From Mangrovimonas sp. YM274 (GTDB lineage Bacteria; Bacteroidota; Bacteroidia; Flavobacteriales; Flavobacteriaceae): a stretch of DNA of 64,000 bases. The first letter of the stretch is position 1. Each line of letters starts with the position of its first letter. Of the stretch, positions 1 to 8,258 are shown one piece after another. A program made the position numbers and the translations under genes. The notes beneath the pieces were generated by a model. That model did not search any database. It was not told where the DNA came from and worked only from the letters and a program-made list of their open reading frames with translations. Location of the stretch: the NCBI RefSeq assembly GCF_030908385.1, contig NZ_CP133091.1:3591501-3655500 (forward strand), written 5' to 3'.

Positions 1-513
1 ATTTTCCTCACCGCTCATATAATCCTTCTCCATCACCTGCATCTCAGCAATGTTCGTTAAAACATCAGCCTGTCCCTCTTTATCCCTAAGCACTACGGCA
101 TAATCTAAAGCCTTATTGAGGTAAAAATAAGCACTATCAATCTTCTTATCATAATGATAAAAATACCCCAAATTGGAACTGGCCACTCCAAGTGAAACTG
201 TATCATTTAACTTTTTGGCCAGTTTAACATTCCTCTGGTTAATCTTCACATACTCCACATATTCTTCTGTCAAAAAGTACATTAAAGACAACTTTCTATT
301 ACTAGCTAAAATCGTGGAATCTACTCCTTCAATTTCAGCCATTTTAACCGATCTTATTGCAAACTCCAAACGTTCCTGCAATGGATAGTCCTCATTTTGG
401 GACATTTCCCTTAGTTCAATAATACTGTCTAAAATGGAAAAATTCTTCTTATCCTGAGCAACAGAAATGATACTAATGAAGAAAACGAATAAGAAAAGGT
501 AGGGCCTTATCAA
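1..513 (-). CDS. Secreted TPR-type protein, N-terminal part only
   Basis: An open frame starts at a TTG (511-513) and runs off the left edge, so about 171 N-terminal residues are visible. No ATG lies between the upstream in-frame stop and this TTG, which is why TTG is chosen. The first ~20 residues form a hydrophobic signal peptide ending in SVAQD. The remainder is helical, and its end has a TPR-like pattern (DSAYFYLNKALDYA). In flavobacteria, exported TPR segments of this kind often precede a membrane helix and a kinase or LuxR-type HTH, but that part would lie outside the window, so no function is assigned. The gene is incomplete because the window ends, not because it is broken. Confidence 0.6.
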   Translation of the reverse strand, partial: MIRPYLFLFVFFISIISVAQDKKNFSILDSIIELREMSQNEDYPLQERLEFAIRSVKMAEIEGVDSTILASNRKLSLMYFLTEEYVEYVKINQRNVKLAKKLNDTVSLGVASSNLGYFYHYDKKIDSAYFYLNKALDYAVVLRDKEGQADVLTNIAEMQVMEKDYMSGEEN

Positions 514-592
514 AATTTGAAATATTATATTCTACTCTCAAATTTAGAATAATTATTAAGAAATAAATATAGATTCTCTACTTATAAACAAC

Positions 593-632
593 AAAAGCCC
601 CTTACCAATAAAATTATTGATAAAGAGCTTTT
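593..632 (-). terminator. Intrinsic terminator after the 55-residue peptide gene
   Basis: On the minus strand AAAAGC pairs with GCTTTT, with inner pairing of CAAT/ATTG and TTA/TAA. A T-rich stretch follows. It lies about 25 bases after the stop of the small gene at 658-825. Confidence 0.5.
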
Positions 633-657
633 ACAAACTATACAGGGAGAAATTTAT

Positions 658-825
658 TTATCCGTTGGTCTTAAGTCTTCCCAAAGATCTTTCATGAGCC
701 AACAAATTTTTCTTGTTATATTCTTTATAGGTCGGTGTGTTATCATTACTTACATCACTGGTTTGTCCAGATACAGTTAATAATAAAACGGCTAACAATA
801 ATAATGTAATTTTTAGGGCTTTCAT
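658..825 (-). CDS. Small secreted peptide, 55 residues, unknown function
   Basis: ATG (823-825) to TAA (658-660) encodes 55 residues. The first ~21 residues are a clear signal peptide (MKALKITLLLLAVLLLTVSG), followed by a short polar, basic tail of ~34 residues with TYKEYNKKN and ending LGRLKTNG. There is no lipobox and no second hydrophobic segment, so the mature product would be a free peptide in the periplasm or outside the cell. A terminator-like hairpin follows, which supports a real transcription unit. I recognise no family. The coding call rests on the signal peptide and terminator only. Confidence 0.5.
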   Translation of the reverse strand: MKALKITLLLLAVLLLTVSGQTSDVSNDNTPTYKEYNKKNLLAHERSLGRLKTNG

Positions 826-1251
826 GTCTCTTAATTTTGGTTGTACAATAGTTAATATTTCTGTTCAGTTAATTACAGTTTACAACGCACCGTTAAATGC
901 CATTGGAGGGAAGAATGGATTAACAATCACACACAGATGTGCAAATTCGTAACTAGTTGAGGGAATAAAATTTAGTTACTTTAATTAAGATTCAATGAAT
1001 TAAAATTACCTCGATAAGTATTTGGGGCTTAAAGAAGTACAGCTAAGATATAATCAAAAGGAGCAAGACTTAAAATATACACGTTAAAACACTAAATTTA
1101 CTCGACAAAATACATTTATGTAGGAAATTACTTTAAAATAAATGTTAAATATCGGCAATATCATAGCATACTTTGACAAAATAATATTTCAATTTACCAG
1201 AGAAAACTTATAATTTGCTGTAAGAAATCATCAATTTTATATTTAATCAAA
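826..1251. other. Intergenic region between divergent genes, no gene seen
   Basis: This 426-base AT-rich stretch separates the small secreted peptide (minus) from the GH5 gene (plus), so it should carry both promoters. I found no exact TAnnTTTG -7 box. The nearest is TACTTTG near 1170, one base short. No convincing ORF, tRNA or strong hairpin was seen. Confidence 0.4.
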
Positions 1252-2253
1252 ATGACTACCAAAAACTATTTGTTAATCATATTCACATGCCTCACCCTTA
1301 CCCTGCATGCTCAAAGTAAAATGTCACGAATTAGTGTTACAGGAAATAGCTTTACCACGGAAGCTGGGGATACAATTATTTTCAGAGGTTTAAACACTAG
1401 TGATCCTGACAAGCTGAAGAAGGATGGTTATTGGACCAAAAGTTATTTTAAGGAAATCAAAAATTGGGGTGCCAATTTAGTTAGATTTCCTGTGCATCCC
1501 CCCAGATGGAATGAACGAGGCCATGAAGCTTATCTACAACTTTTAGACGACGGGATTAAATGGGCAGGGGAATTAGGCATGTATGTTATTATAGATTGGC
1601 ATAGCATTGGCAACCTTAGAACCCAAATGTACCAATCAGACATTTATGATACCACACCAAAGGAAACCTATGATTTTTGGCGTAAGATTGCCAAGCGCTA
1701 CGGAAATAATCCAACTGTGGCATTTTACGAACTTTTTAATGAGCCCACTACCTACAACCATGAGCTTGGCACCATTACCTGGGAGCAGTGGTCTGATTTC
1801 AATAAAGAAATGATAACGATTATACGCGCCAATGGAGGTCAGGGTATCCCTTTGGTTGCTGGATTTAATTGGGCCTATGATCTCACCCCCGTCCAAGACG
1901 CCCCATTAGACATTGAAGGCATTGCCTATGTTAGTCATCCCTATCCGCAAAAAAGAGAAAAGCCCTGGGAAGCTAAATGGACTGCTGATTGGGGATTTGT
2001 AAAACACAAATACCCCATAATACTCACAGAAATTGGTTTTTGCGGCCCCGAAGACCCTGGAGCACACCAACCGGTTATTAGCGATGAAAGTTACGGAGAT
2101 GCCATTACTAAATATTGCGATGAACGCGGCATATCCTATATGATTTGGGTATTTGACAAAGAGTGGGCACCACGGTTATTTACAGATGATAAATACACCC
2201 CCTCAAGACACGGCACCTATTTTAAAAAGAAACTTCAGAGCTACAAGTATTAA
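1252..2253 (+). CDS. GH5 family endo-beta-glycanase (glucanase or mannanase)
   Basis: A 333-residue exported glycoside hydrolase of clan GH-A. Residues 1-20 are a signal peptide ending LHAQ. The (beta/alpha)8 barrel shows RGLN (45-48), VRFP (77-80), DWHS (115-118), the acid/base glutamate in LFNEP (E164) and the nucleophile in LTEIGF (E260). The layout is that of bacterial endo-beta-1,4-glucanase-type GH5 enzymes. The exact subfamily, and so whether it cuts glucan or glucomannan backbone, cannot be told by eye. It stands alone on the plus strand and converges on the LacI gene. Its position at the edge of a mannan locus suggests it attacks the glucosyl-containing parts of glucomannan, which is inference. 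Confidence 0.85.
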   Translation: MTTKNYLLIIFTCLTLTLHAQSKMSRISVTGNSFTTEAGDTIIFRGLNTSDPDKLKKDGYWTKSYFKEIKNWGANLVRFPVHPPRWNERGHEAYLQLLDDGIKWAGELGMYVIIDWHSIGNLRTQMYQSDIYDTTPKETYDFWRKIAKRYGNNPTVAFYELFNEPTTYNHELGTITWEQWSDFNKEMITIIRANGGQGIPLVAGFNWAYDLTPVQDAPLDIEGIAYVSHPYPQKREKPWEAKWTADWGFVKHKYPIILTEIGFCGPEDPGAHQPVISDESYGDAITKYCDERGISYMIWVFDKEWAPRLFTDDKYTPSRHGTYFKKKLQSYKY

Positions 2254-2270
2254 ACAAGTGGCTCTGAAGT
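2224..2270 (-). terminator. Intrinsic terminator for the LacI gene, inside the 3' end of the GH5 gene
   Basis: Perfect 10-bp inverted repeat ACTTCAGAGC (2232-2241) / GCTCTGAAGT (2261-2270), followed on the minus strand by TTCTTTTT. The GH5 stop codon lies in the loop. On the plus strand no T-run follows, so it should act mainly on minus-strand transcripts. Confidence 0.6.
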
Positions 2271-2294
2271 TAAATATATCTTGAAAATAGCTTA

Positions 2295-3305
2295 TTAAAC
2301 TATTTTTTTAGTCGAATTTCTGTGAATAATTGTAGTTTCTACAACGTGATGCGTTGTCTCTGTTGTATGCCCCTGTATTCTATCTAACAAAGCTTTTACA
2401 GACTCCCTACCAATTTGCTCCGCATGCTGACTTACAACCGTTAATGAAGGAATGGAATGTTCTGCCATAAGTCCATTGGTAAATCCTATTACGGAAATTT
2501 CATCGGGAATTTTATAACCGTTCAATCTAGCAACATTTAAGGCCAAAACCGCCGAGTATTCATCAGCTGCAAGGATAGCATCCACTTTGTTTGTTCTTAA
2601 AAACTCAGACAGCTCCCTTTCAATTGTATTGTAGTTCTCTACATTCAATATCATGGGAGAGATTTGAAGCTCGGACAAAGCATCTAAATACCCTTTTTCA
2701 CGATCTTGCCCCACACTAATAGTTGGAATCGGGTTTACAAATACGATGTTTCTACATCCCGTTTCATATAAGAACTTCGTAGCCTTGAAAGCCCCATGAA
2801 AATCATCAACCGTTACTTTATCACATTGAATCTCATCTGAAACCCTATCAAACATTACCATTGGAACATGATAATTCATACTGCGATAAAAGTGCGAGTA
2901 ATTTTTGGTCTTTTGGGTTTCTTCAGCCAACGAAAGTATAATACCGTCAACACTTCCATTAATGAACGTATCGATGCTCTCACTCTCCTTTTGTTGAAGT
3001 TCATTTGACAAGCATATAATAATTTTATAGCCGCGAGAAGTAGCTTCTTTCTCAATACCATAAAGCACTTTACAGAAAAATTCCAGCAAAATTGCCGGAA
3101 TTACAACTCCAATGGTTTTGGTCGATTTAGACTTTAAACTTTGAGCGATATTATTCGGAACATATCTGTATGATTCCGCCAGCTCCTTAATTTTTGTCCT
3201 GGTCTCAACACTAATCTCAGGATTGTCATTTAAAGCCTTTGAAACCGTTGATACCGACACATTCAATATTTTCGCTAAATCCTTTAGCGTTATTTTTGTA
3301 CCCAT
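2295..3305 (-). CDS. LacI-family transcriptional regulator
   Basis: 336 residues, typical LacI length. The N-terminal helix-turn-helix is at 4-50 (TLKDLAKILNVSVSTVSKAL), followed by the hinge region (YVPNNIAQSLKSKST) and a periplasmic-binding-protein-like sensor domain starting TIGVVIP. The C-terminal domain has the usual DAILAADEYSA and SVIGFTNG segments. It lies 32 bases downstream of the GH27 gene on the same strand, and probably senses a mannan- or galactose-derived sugar. Effector and operators are not visible from sequence. It ends at a terminator that overlaps the converging GH5 gene. It is one of two regulators in this locus, the other being the AraC protein at 13310. Confidence 0.9.
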   Translation of the reverse strand: MGTKITLKDLAKILNVSVSTVSKALNDNPEISVETRTKIKELAESYRYVPNNIAQSLKSKSTKTIGVVIPAILLEFFCKVLYGIEKEATSRGYKIIICLSNELQQKESESIDTFINGSVDGIILSLAEETQKTKNYSHFYRSMNYHVPMVMFDRVSDEIQCDKVTVDDFHGAFKATKFLYETGCRNIVFVNPIPTISVGQDREKGYLDALSELQISPMILNVENYNTIERELSEFLRTNKVDAILAADEYSAVLALNVARLNGYKIPDEISVIGFTNGLMAEHSIPSLTVVSQHAEQIGRESVKALLDRIQGHTTETTHHVVETTIIHRNSTKKIV

Positions 3306-3337
3306 GGTTTAAATTTACTAAATCTTTTAATTCGTGA

Positions 3338-4543
3338 TTATTTTTTTTCAAGTTTAATCATCAGAACATCGTGAACCCCAATTTTGGCCTTCATATTTTT
3401 TGAAGTATCTCCCAAATTCTTGTGATTAAATAAGTCTCTAATGTTATAAACATTGTGTTTTGGATCTAACATTCTACCGTGTACATCATCACCAATATCA
3501 TGCTTAGCGAAATCAAAATCTATTTCAACCTCTTCATCCTGCATATTGACAAACACCATGGCCCATGCATTATTTGCTAATGGCTTCAACCAAATTTCCA
3601 GGCCATTTTCGTTAGTAAAACGAAACCCTTGGATTCCTAATTTATCCTGATTAATGGCAACAACCTCTTTATTGGATAATGTTTTTATGGTTTCCTTGGA
3701 AGCACTTCTCAAATCATTCCCCATAATTAAAGGAGACGTCATGATACTCCACATAGCAAAATGACTTCTGTCTTCAGCATCTGTCATTCCGTTTCCAACC
3801 TCCATCATATCCAAATCATTCCAATGACCAGGGCCAGCAGCACCACGAATATCCTTACGCATATCAATGATTTTCCAAATCCCCCATGAAGACCAAGAGC
3901 CATGTCCTACCTCACAGTCCCAACAGTTAATGATGTCCCCTGTAACACGCCACAAATGTCCGATATCTTTAGCCCATTTCCAAGGCTCATTGTCACCCCA
4001 TTCACAAATACTGAACACAACAGGTCTGCCAGCTGCCTTTAATGCGTCACGCATAGTCATATAGGCTCCTTCAGCATTTAATTTTTCTGTGTTGCACCAA
4101 TCATATTTTAAATAGTCTACATCCCAAGAGGCATAACTTCTAGCATCTTGATACTCGTACCCTCTACTTCCAGGATATCCCGCGCAGGTTTGCGCCCCTG
4201 CACAATTGTACAATCCAAATTTCAAACCTTTGGAATGTACATAATCTGCAACTGCCTTCATACCATTGGGAAATTTTATTGGATCTGGCACCAAATTTCC
4301 ATTTTCGTCGCGCTCTCTGGCCATCCAACCATCATCAAGCACAATATATTCGTAACCTGCATCCTTTAAGCCAAGCTCTACAAATTTATCAGCTATATCC
4401 TTTACCAATTGTTCATTTATATTGGTACCAAACGTATTCCAACTGTTCCACCCCATTGGAGGTGTTTCTGCCAAACCTTCAAATTTTTGAGCTTGGATCT
4501 GTACTGTAACAAATAGCAAAATAAGGGCAAAAATCTTTTTCAT
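3338..4543 (-). CDS. GH27 alpha-galactosidase
   Basis: 401 residues from the ATG at 4541-4543. A longer frame from a TTG at 4574-4576 adds 11 residues and is unlikely, because the signal peptide (MKKIFALILLFVTVQIQAQ) begins at this ATG. Clan GH-D hallmarks are present: PPMGWNSWNTFG near 28-39, YIVLDDGWM (67-74), the nucleophile aspartate in LKYDWCN (D148) and the acid/base region WNDLDMMEVGN (241-251). A C-terminal beta-sandwich follows, as in plant and bacterial enzymes. It releases alpha-1,6-linked galactose from galactomannan, probably in the periplasm. It lies between the LacI gene and the glycan-binding lipoprotein genes, all on the minus strand. Confidence 0.93.
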   Translation of the reverse strand: MKKIFALILLFVTVQIQAQKFEGLAETPPMGWNSWNTFGTNINEQLVKDIADKFVELGLKDAGYEYIVLDDGWMARERDENGNLVPDPIKFPNGMKAVADYVHSKGLKFGLYNCAGAQTCAGYPGSRGYEYQDARSYASWDVDYLKYDWCNTEKLNAEGAYMTMRDALKAAGRPVVFSICEWGDNEPWKWAKDIGHLWRVTGDIINCWDCEVGHGSWSSWGIWKIIDMRKDIRGAAGPGHWNDLDMMEVGNGMTDAEDRSHFAMWSIMTSPLIMGNDLRSASKETIKTLSNKEVVAINQDKLGIQGFRFTNENGLEIWLKPLANNAWAMVFVNMQDEEVEIDFDFAKHDIGDDVHGRMLDPKHNVYNIRDLFNHKNLGDTSKNMKAKIGVHDVLMIKLEKK

Positions 4544-4554
4544 ATCTATAAATA

Positions 4555-4594
4555 TTTTAAAAAATATTCCCTGCAAATTTATTTTACAGGGAAT
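4555..4594 (-). terminator. Intrinsic terminator or attenuator upstream of the GH27 gene
   Basis: Perfect 8-bp stem ATTCCCTG (4566-4573) / CAGGGAAT (4587-4594), followed on the minus strand by ATTTTTTA. It sits between the stop of the surface lipoprotein gene (4628) and the GH27 start (4543). It could set a lower transcript level for the enzyme and regulator than for the uptake genes. Confidence 0.55.
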
Positions 4595-4627
4595 AAAAAA
4601 ACTAATTCAAATTATTATTAATCAATT

Positions 4628-7111
4628 TTACTGCGCTTCAAATCGAACGTTGTCAATAGCAAAATTCAACAGGACATCGGCTCCTTCAAAAGCCATTCCA
4701 AATTCCTGGTCAATCAAACTAAAATCTGGCACTCCCAGGACAGAACAAGGAATAGTAATAGTCATCCAATTACCCTCCGTATCAAAAGCTTCACCTGTAT
4801 CCACCCATGGCTGCCAATTATAAAAAGCATCCACACCATCACCGTCATGGAATCGAATTCTAAACATTCCTGCGGTAAGCGGTTCGATAGTATTAATATC
4901 AAACTTCAAAACGTAATCATTAATATTATCAGCAACCACATTCTGGCCGTTAAGAGTAGAACCATTCCTCCAAAACAAATCCTGCCATCCGGTACCGCCC
5001 GTTTGGAAATTAGCTCTACCGTAGCTAGATCCATCCAAACTAATTGCTGCATCGTTTTCGGCATTTACATTACCCCACCAAGGACCATTGGCATCCCAAT
5101 CGAAGAATACCAAATCGGTATCATCCACAGGATCAACACCACCACAACCAGCAGTATCAAAACGCACATTGTCAATAGCGAAGTTCAACAAAACATCAGC
5201 GCCTTCAAAGGCCATTCCGAATTCTTGATCCACTAAACTGAAATCAGGCACACCCAACACAGACAAAGGAATTTCAATGGTTTCCCATCCATCAGTTTCT
5301 AAAGGCTCACCGGTATCCACCCATGGCTGCCAGTTGTAAAAGGCATCGACTCCATCCCCGTCATGGAAACGAATTCTAAACATTCCAGCTGAAAGCGGCT
5401 CTATGGTTCTCAAATCGAATTTCAATACGTAATCATTCACGTTACTTCCAACGACATTTTGACCATTTAAAGTAGAACCGTTTCTCCAGAATAAATCTTG
5501 CCATCCTGTCCCTCCTGTTTGGAAATTGGCTCGACCATAACTAGATCCATCGATACTCAAGGACGGATCATTTTCGGCGTTTACATTACCCCACCAAGGA
5601 CCATTGGCATCCCAATCGAAAAACACCAATTCTGGATCTCCAACAGGACACAAGCCACTCTCCCCTGTTTCAATTCCAAGAGCACCTACTAAGGCATCAG
5701 GGACCAAGACTCTATTAATTTCATGAACCATTCCATTAGTAGCCCCAATATTTGTAGTAACCACCAAGGAAGGAATTGCTGCATCAAAAGTCGGCAGCAG
5801 CCTAGGGTCATCCCCACTTAAATCGACTGTAATAACGTCTCCATAAACCGTACTCACATCTCCACCATCAACAAACTCACTGGACATTAATGTTCCAGCA
5901 TGCAAATGATAATTTACAATATCTGTCAATACTGCCAATTCCTCAGGAGTATCAAAATCTTCTAAACTTTCAAAGTTACCAGCAATGGCAAACAAAGCCA
6001 AAAAGGCATCGTTGTTAGGTGCAAAAACAGTTAGCTCATCCGCGGTTAAAGTCTCGGTCAAGCCCACCATCTCAACAGCGGAAGTAAATGACGTAAAACC
6101 TCTATCATTACAGCGTTCTACAATATTCAAAGTGGCACTCAACACTGTTTGGAACACAGAATCTGGCAACAATACTTTATTGACACCATGCACCATACCA
6201 TTTACAGCTTGCACATCGGTCATTACAATTTCACCATTATCGTAAGAAGCATCATCAATTAAATTATCATTAATTGAAAACGTTTCACCTTGCATCGTTG
6301 TTTGGGTAGTGCCATTCACTTCTTCTCCTAAAATATTTTCACCAGTCACAACATGGTACATCAAAACTTCCTGCAACACTTCTACCGGAACTTCACTTAA
6401 AGAAGTCCACCCAAAAGCGCCATTAAGTTGCGCCATCAAACTTTCAAAGGCGTTATTATTTGGAGCAAACACCGTAAATGGATAGTTTTCATTTTCAGGA
6501 TCTGACTCTGCCAACGCCTCTCCCAATCCAGCCAATTCTATAGCTTCTGCCAAGGAAGAGTAGTCTGGATTAGCTGCAATATGATCTACAACTGTAGGCG
6601 GCAATAATACCGCATCGACTGTGTGAAGCACTCCATTGGTAGTACCTATGTCGTAAGCACCATCGACTAAAGAGGCTACACCATTAAACATCAATTCGGT
6701 ATTTGCGTTGGTAAAAAAGCTCAAATTGCGATCATCTGGGCCAATTGCCATAGTGCTTCTATAGCCTGTTGCCATCGTAGATGTAAAATCTGGAGTTACT
6801 GTACTAATGACATGATTCAACAGAGCATTTTGCAATTCTTCCTCGGTCAATGCAGACGTATCCACATTTCCAAAGGCCGTATTATTTGGAGCAAAAACGG
6901 TGTAAGTAGATGTAGTCCCTAGAGTTTCATCCAAACCCGCTTGTACCAAGGCATCGTTCAACAAGGACAAATCCGGAGTTTCAGAAATTACTTCAGAAAT
7001 ACTTCTTGGGTCATTTCCCAAACTAGGAAACTGGTCATCATCGTCCTTACATGACGAGAAGCATACCAAGATTACAAACAAAACCGTAGGATATATTTTG
7101 GACACTTTCAT
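4628..7111 (-). CDS. Surface glycan-binding lipoprotein with three FAS1 domains and a duplicated C-terminal module
   Basis: 827 residues. A lipoprotein signal with cysteine in FSSCKDDDD (LES-type acidic residues after Cys) predicts export to the cell surface. Three fasciclin (FAS1) domains follow at about 37-170, 172-315 and 318-475, each with a TVFAPNN-AF box and a late H-[EG]-[VI]-[ND] segment. Then come two ~160-residue modules (about 493-655 and 667-827) that are nearly identical. Both start VFFDWDANGPWWGN, contain GWQDLFWRNGS and DAFYNWQPWVDTGE, and end NFAIDNVRF. The tryptophan-rich modules are probably carbohydrate-binding and resemble the tail of the neighbouring SusE-position protein. 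It is the fourth gene of the susC-led minus-strand unit and likely holds mannan at the surface. FAS1 domains suggest adhesion. The binding role is inference. Confidence 0.75.
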   Translation of the reverse strand: MKVSKIYPTVLFVILVCFSSCKDDDDQFPSLGNDPRSISEVISETPDLSLLNDALVQAGLDETLGTTSTYTVFAPNNTAFGNVDTSALTEEELQNALLNHVISTVTPDFTSTMATGYRSTMAIGPDDRNLSFFTNANTELMFNGVASLVDGAYDIGTTNGVLHTVDAVLLPPTVVDHIAANPDYSSLAEAIELAGLGEALAESDPENENYPFTVFAPNNNAFESLMAQLNGAFGWTSLSEVPVEVLQEVLMYHVVTGENILGEEVNGTTQTTMQGETFSINDNLIDDASYDNGEIVMTDVQAVNGMVHGVNKVLLPDSVFQTVLSATLNIVERCNDRGFTSFTSAVEMVGLTETLTADELTVFAPNNDAFLALFAIAGNFESLEDFDTPEELAVLTDIVNYHLHAGTLMSSEFVDGGDVSTVYGDVITVDLSGDDPRLLPTFDAAIPSLVVTTNIGATNGMVHEINRVLVPDALVGALGIETGESGLCPVGDPELVFFDWDANGPWWGNVNAENDPSLSIDGSSYGRANFQTGGTGWQDLFWRNGSTLNGQNVVGSNVNDYVLKFDLRTIEPLSAGMFRIRFHDGDGVDAFYNWQPWVDTGEPLETDGWETIEIPLSVLGVPDFSLVDQEFGMAFEGADVLLNFAIDNVRFDTAGCGGVDPVDDTDLVFFDWDANGPWWGNVNAENDAAISLDGSSYGRANFQTGGTGWQDLFWRNGSTLNGQNVVADNINDYVLKFDINTIEPLTAGMFRIRFHDGDGVDAFYNWQPWVDTGEAFDTEGNWMTITIPCSVLGVPDFSLIDQEFGMAFEGADVLLNFAIDNVRFEAQ
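4631..5632 (-). repeat. Tandem intragenic duplication encoding two glycan-binding modules
   Basis: Two ~490-base units (about 4631-5116 and 5143-5632, offset ~516 bases) encode modules that differ at only a minority of residues. DNA stretches such as ACCCCACCAAGGACCATTGG are shared. This indicates a fairly recent internal duplication or ongoing gene conversion. Confidence 0.85.
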
Positions 7112-7162
7112 TCTATTTCTTTTTAGTTAATATGTTTTAGTTACTATAATACCGAGAATGAA

Positions 7163-8248
7163 TTACAGGAATCCAAAATCATCGATATAAAAAATATACT
7201 GAGCCAACCCTGTATTCGAGGATTCTTGGAAATCCAACCTGAAAATCGAACTAGGAGCCCCTCCGTTTGGATAGAAATCCGACAATGGAATCACCACTTT
7301 ATTCCATTCTCCCGGAATCAATTGTATAGGTTGATGCGTTGCCGCTCCATCAAAATCGTTGATTGCCAAGGTTACGGTATCTCCCGGCGCTCCAGTTCCA
7401 TAAACCGACACCGTAATAGCATCGTATTCATCAAAAGGTATATTAGGCACCCAGAAGGTAAATCCGGACCAAGCTTCCCTGATACATTTTATGGAATACT
7501 GCCCGATTGCATGCTCTGTTGAATATAATTCATGGGTTCCTCCCCACTCTCCTACCGTCCAATCTGGATGTAGATCATCTATATAGATGGAATATGAAAA
7601 TCCATAGGAATCCGATCTCGCTACCGCTCCTCTGGTAGTTGCCAAATATATATAAGCCTGCTCCACTCCATCGGGAACTTTTACAGTAACCAATTCTGGA
7701 GCAATGGATACTATTTCAGCTTCCAGCTCTACAAGGTTTCCGTCTTCCTCTGTACCACTTACAAAGGTCACTGTAGCTGTATCGGTAAAATCACCACCCA
7801 TTAGGTGTACCAATTTTACACCGTCTACAGTTTCCTCTGTAAAGTCTGTAATGGTTAACAGGGAAAAATCATATTCAACAGATCCTCCCAAAGTTTCCAA
7901 ACGCAAAATATTAGGTTGATTTACATAAGGTGCTTGCTCAGGAACCGTTACAAAAGCAACATTGTCAGTTACTAATGCTGGATTAAATCCAGTTTGATAT
8001 CCGTTAAAGTACACTTTAAGCAAACTACCGAGATATTCTCCCCTTATAATATAAGTGCTATTTAAAACCCCTTGGGTCACCACAACATCTTCAGACACTT
8101 CACTCACACTGGTAATCACCGGCGGTTCTGAAGCATCAGGTGTTGGGGCATCCTTAAAGTCGTTCTCGCAAGATGTTAACTGCAATGCTGCAATTATCAT
8201 TACCACAAACCATCTTGCCTTCTGTAAGTTTATATGCATTGTTTTCAT
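7163..8248 (-). CDS. SusE-position surface glycan-binding lipoprotein with IPT/TIG-like domains
   Basis: 361 residues from the ATG at 8246-8248. A frame extended upstream to 8395 overlaps the end of susD and lacks a signal, so it is rejected. The next ATG (8237-8239) is an alternative start. The lipoprotein signal ends at LQLTSCEND. The middle (about 45-215) shows IPT/TIG-like beta domains (PVITSVS, GEYLGSLLKVYFNG, LMGGDFTDTATVTFVSG). The C-terminal ~140 residues, from DLHPDWTVGEWGG to YIFYIDDFGFL, form a probable carbohydrate-binding jelly roll. It follows susD by 10 bases, the classic place for a surface glycan-binding protein that feeds the SusC/D channel. The mannan specificity is inferred from context. 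Confidence 0.8.
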   Translation of the reverse strand: MKTMHINLQKARWFVVMIIAALQLTSCENDFKDAPTPDASEPPVITSVSEVSEDVVVTQGVLNSTYIIRGEYLGSLLKVYFNGYQTGFNPALVTDNVAFVTVPEQAPYVNQPNILRLETLGGSVEYDFSLLTITDFTEETVDGVKLVHLMGGDFTDTATVTFVSGTEEDGNLVELEAEIVSIAPELVTVKVPDGVEQAYIYLATTRGAVARSDSYGFSYSIYIDDLHPDWTVGEWGGTHELYSTEHAIGQYSIKCIREAWSGFTFWVPNIPFDEYDAITVSVYGTGAPGDTVTLAINDFDGAATHQPIQLIPGEWNKVVIPLSDFYPNGGAPSSIFRLDFQESSNTGLAQYIFYIDDFGFL

Positions 8249-8258
8249 AGTCTTCTTT

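Noticed and set aside
4847-5236. 129-codon plus-strand frame opposite the surface lipoprotein gene
   Set aside because: It arises from the duplicated modules of the real minus-strand gene. A similar shorter frame appears over the other module copy, as expected for a shadow.
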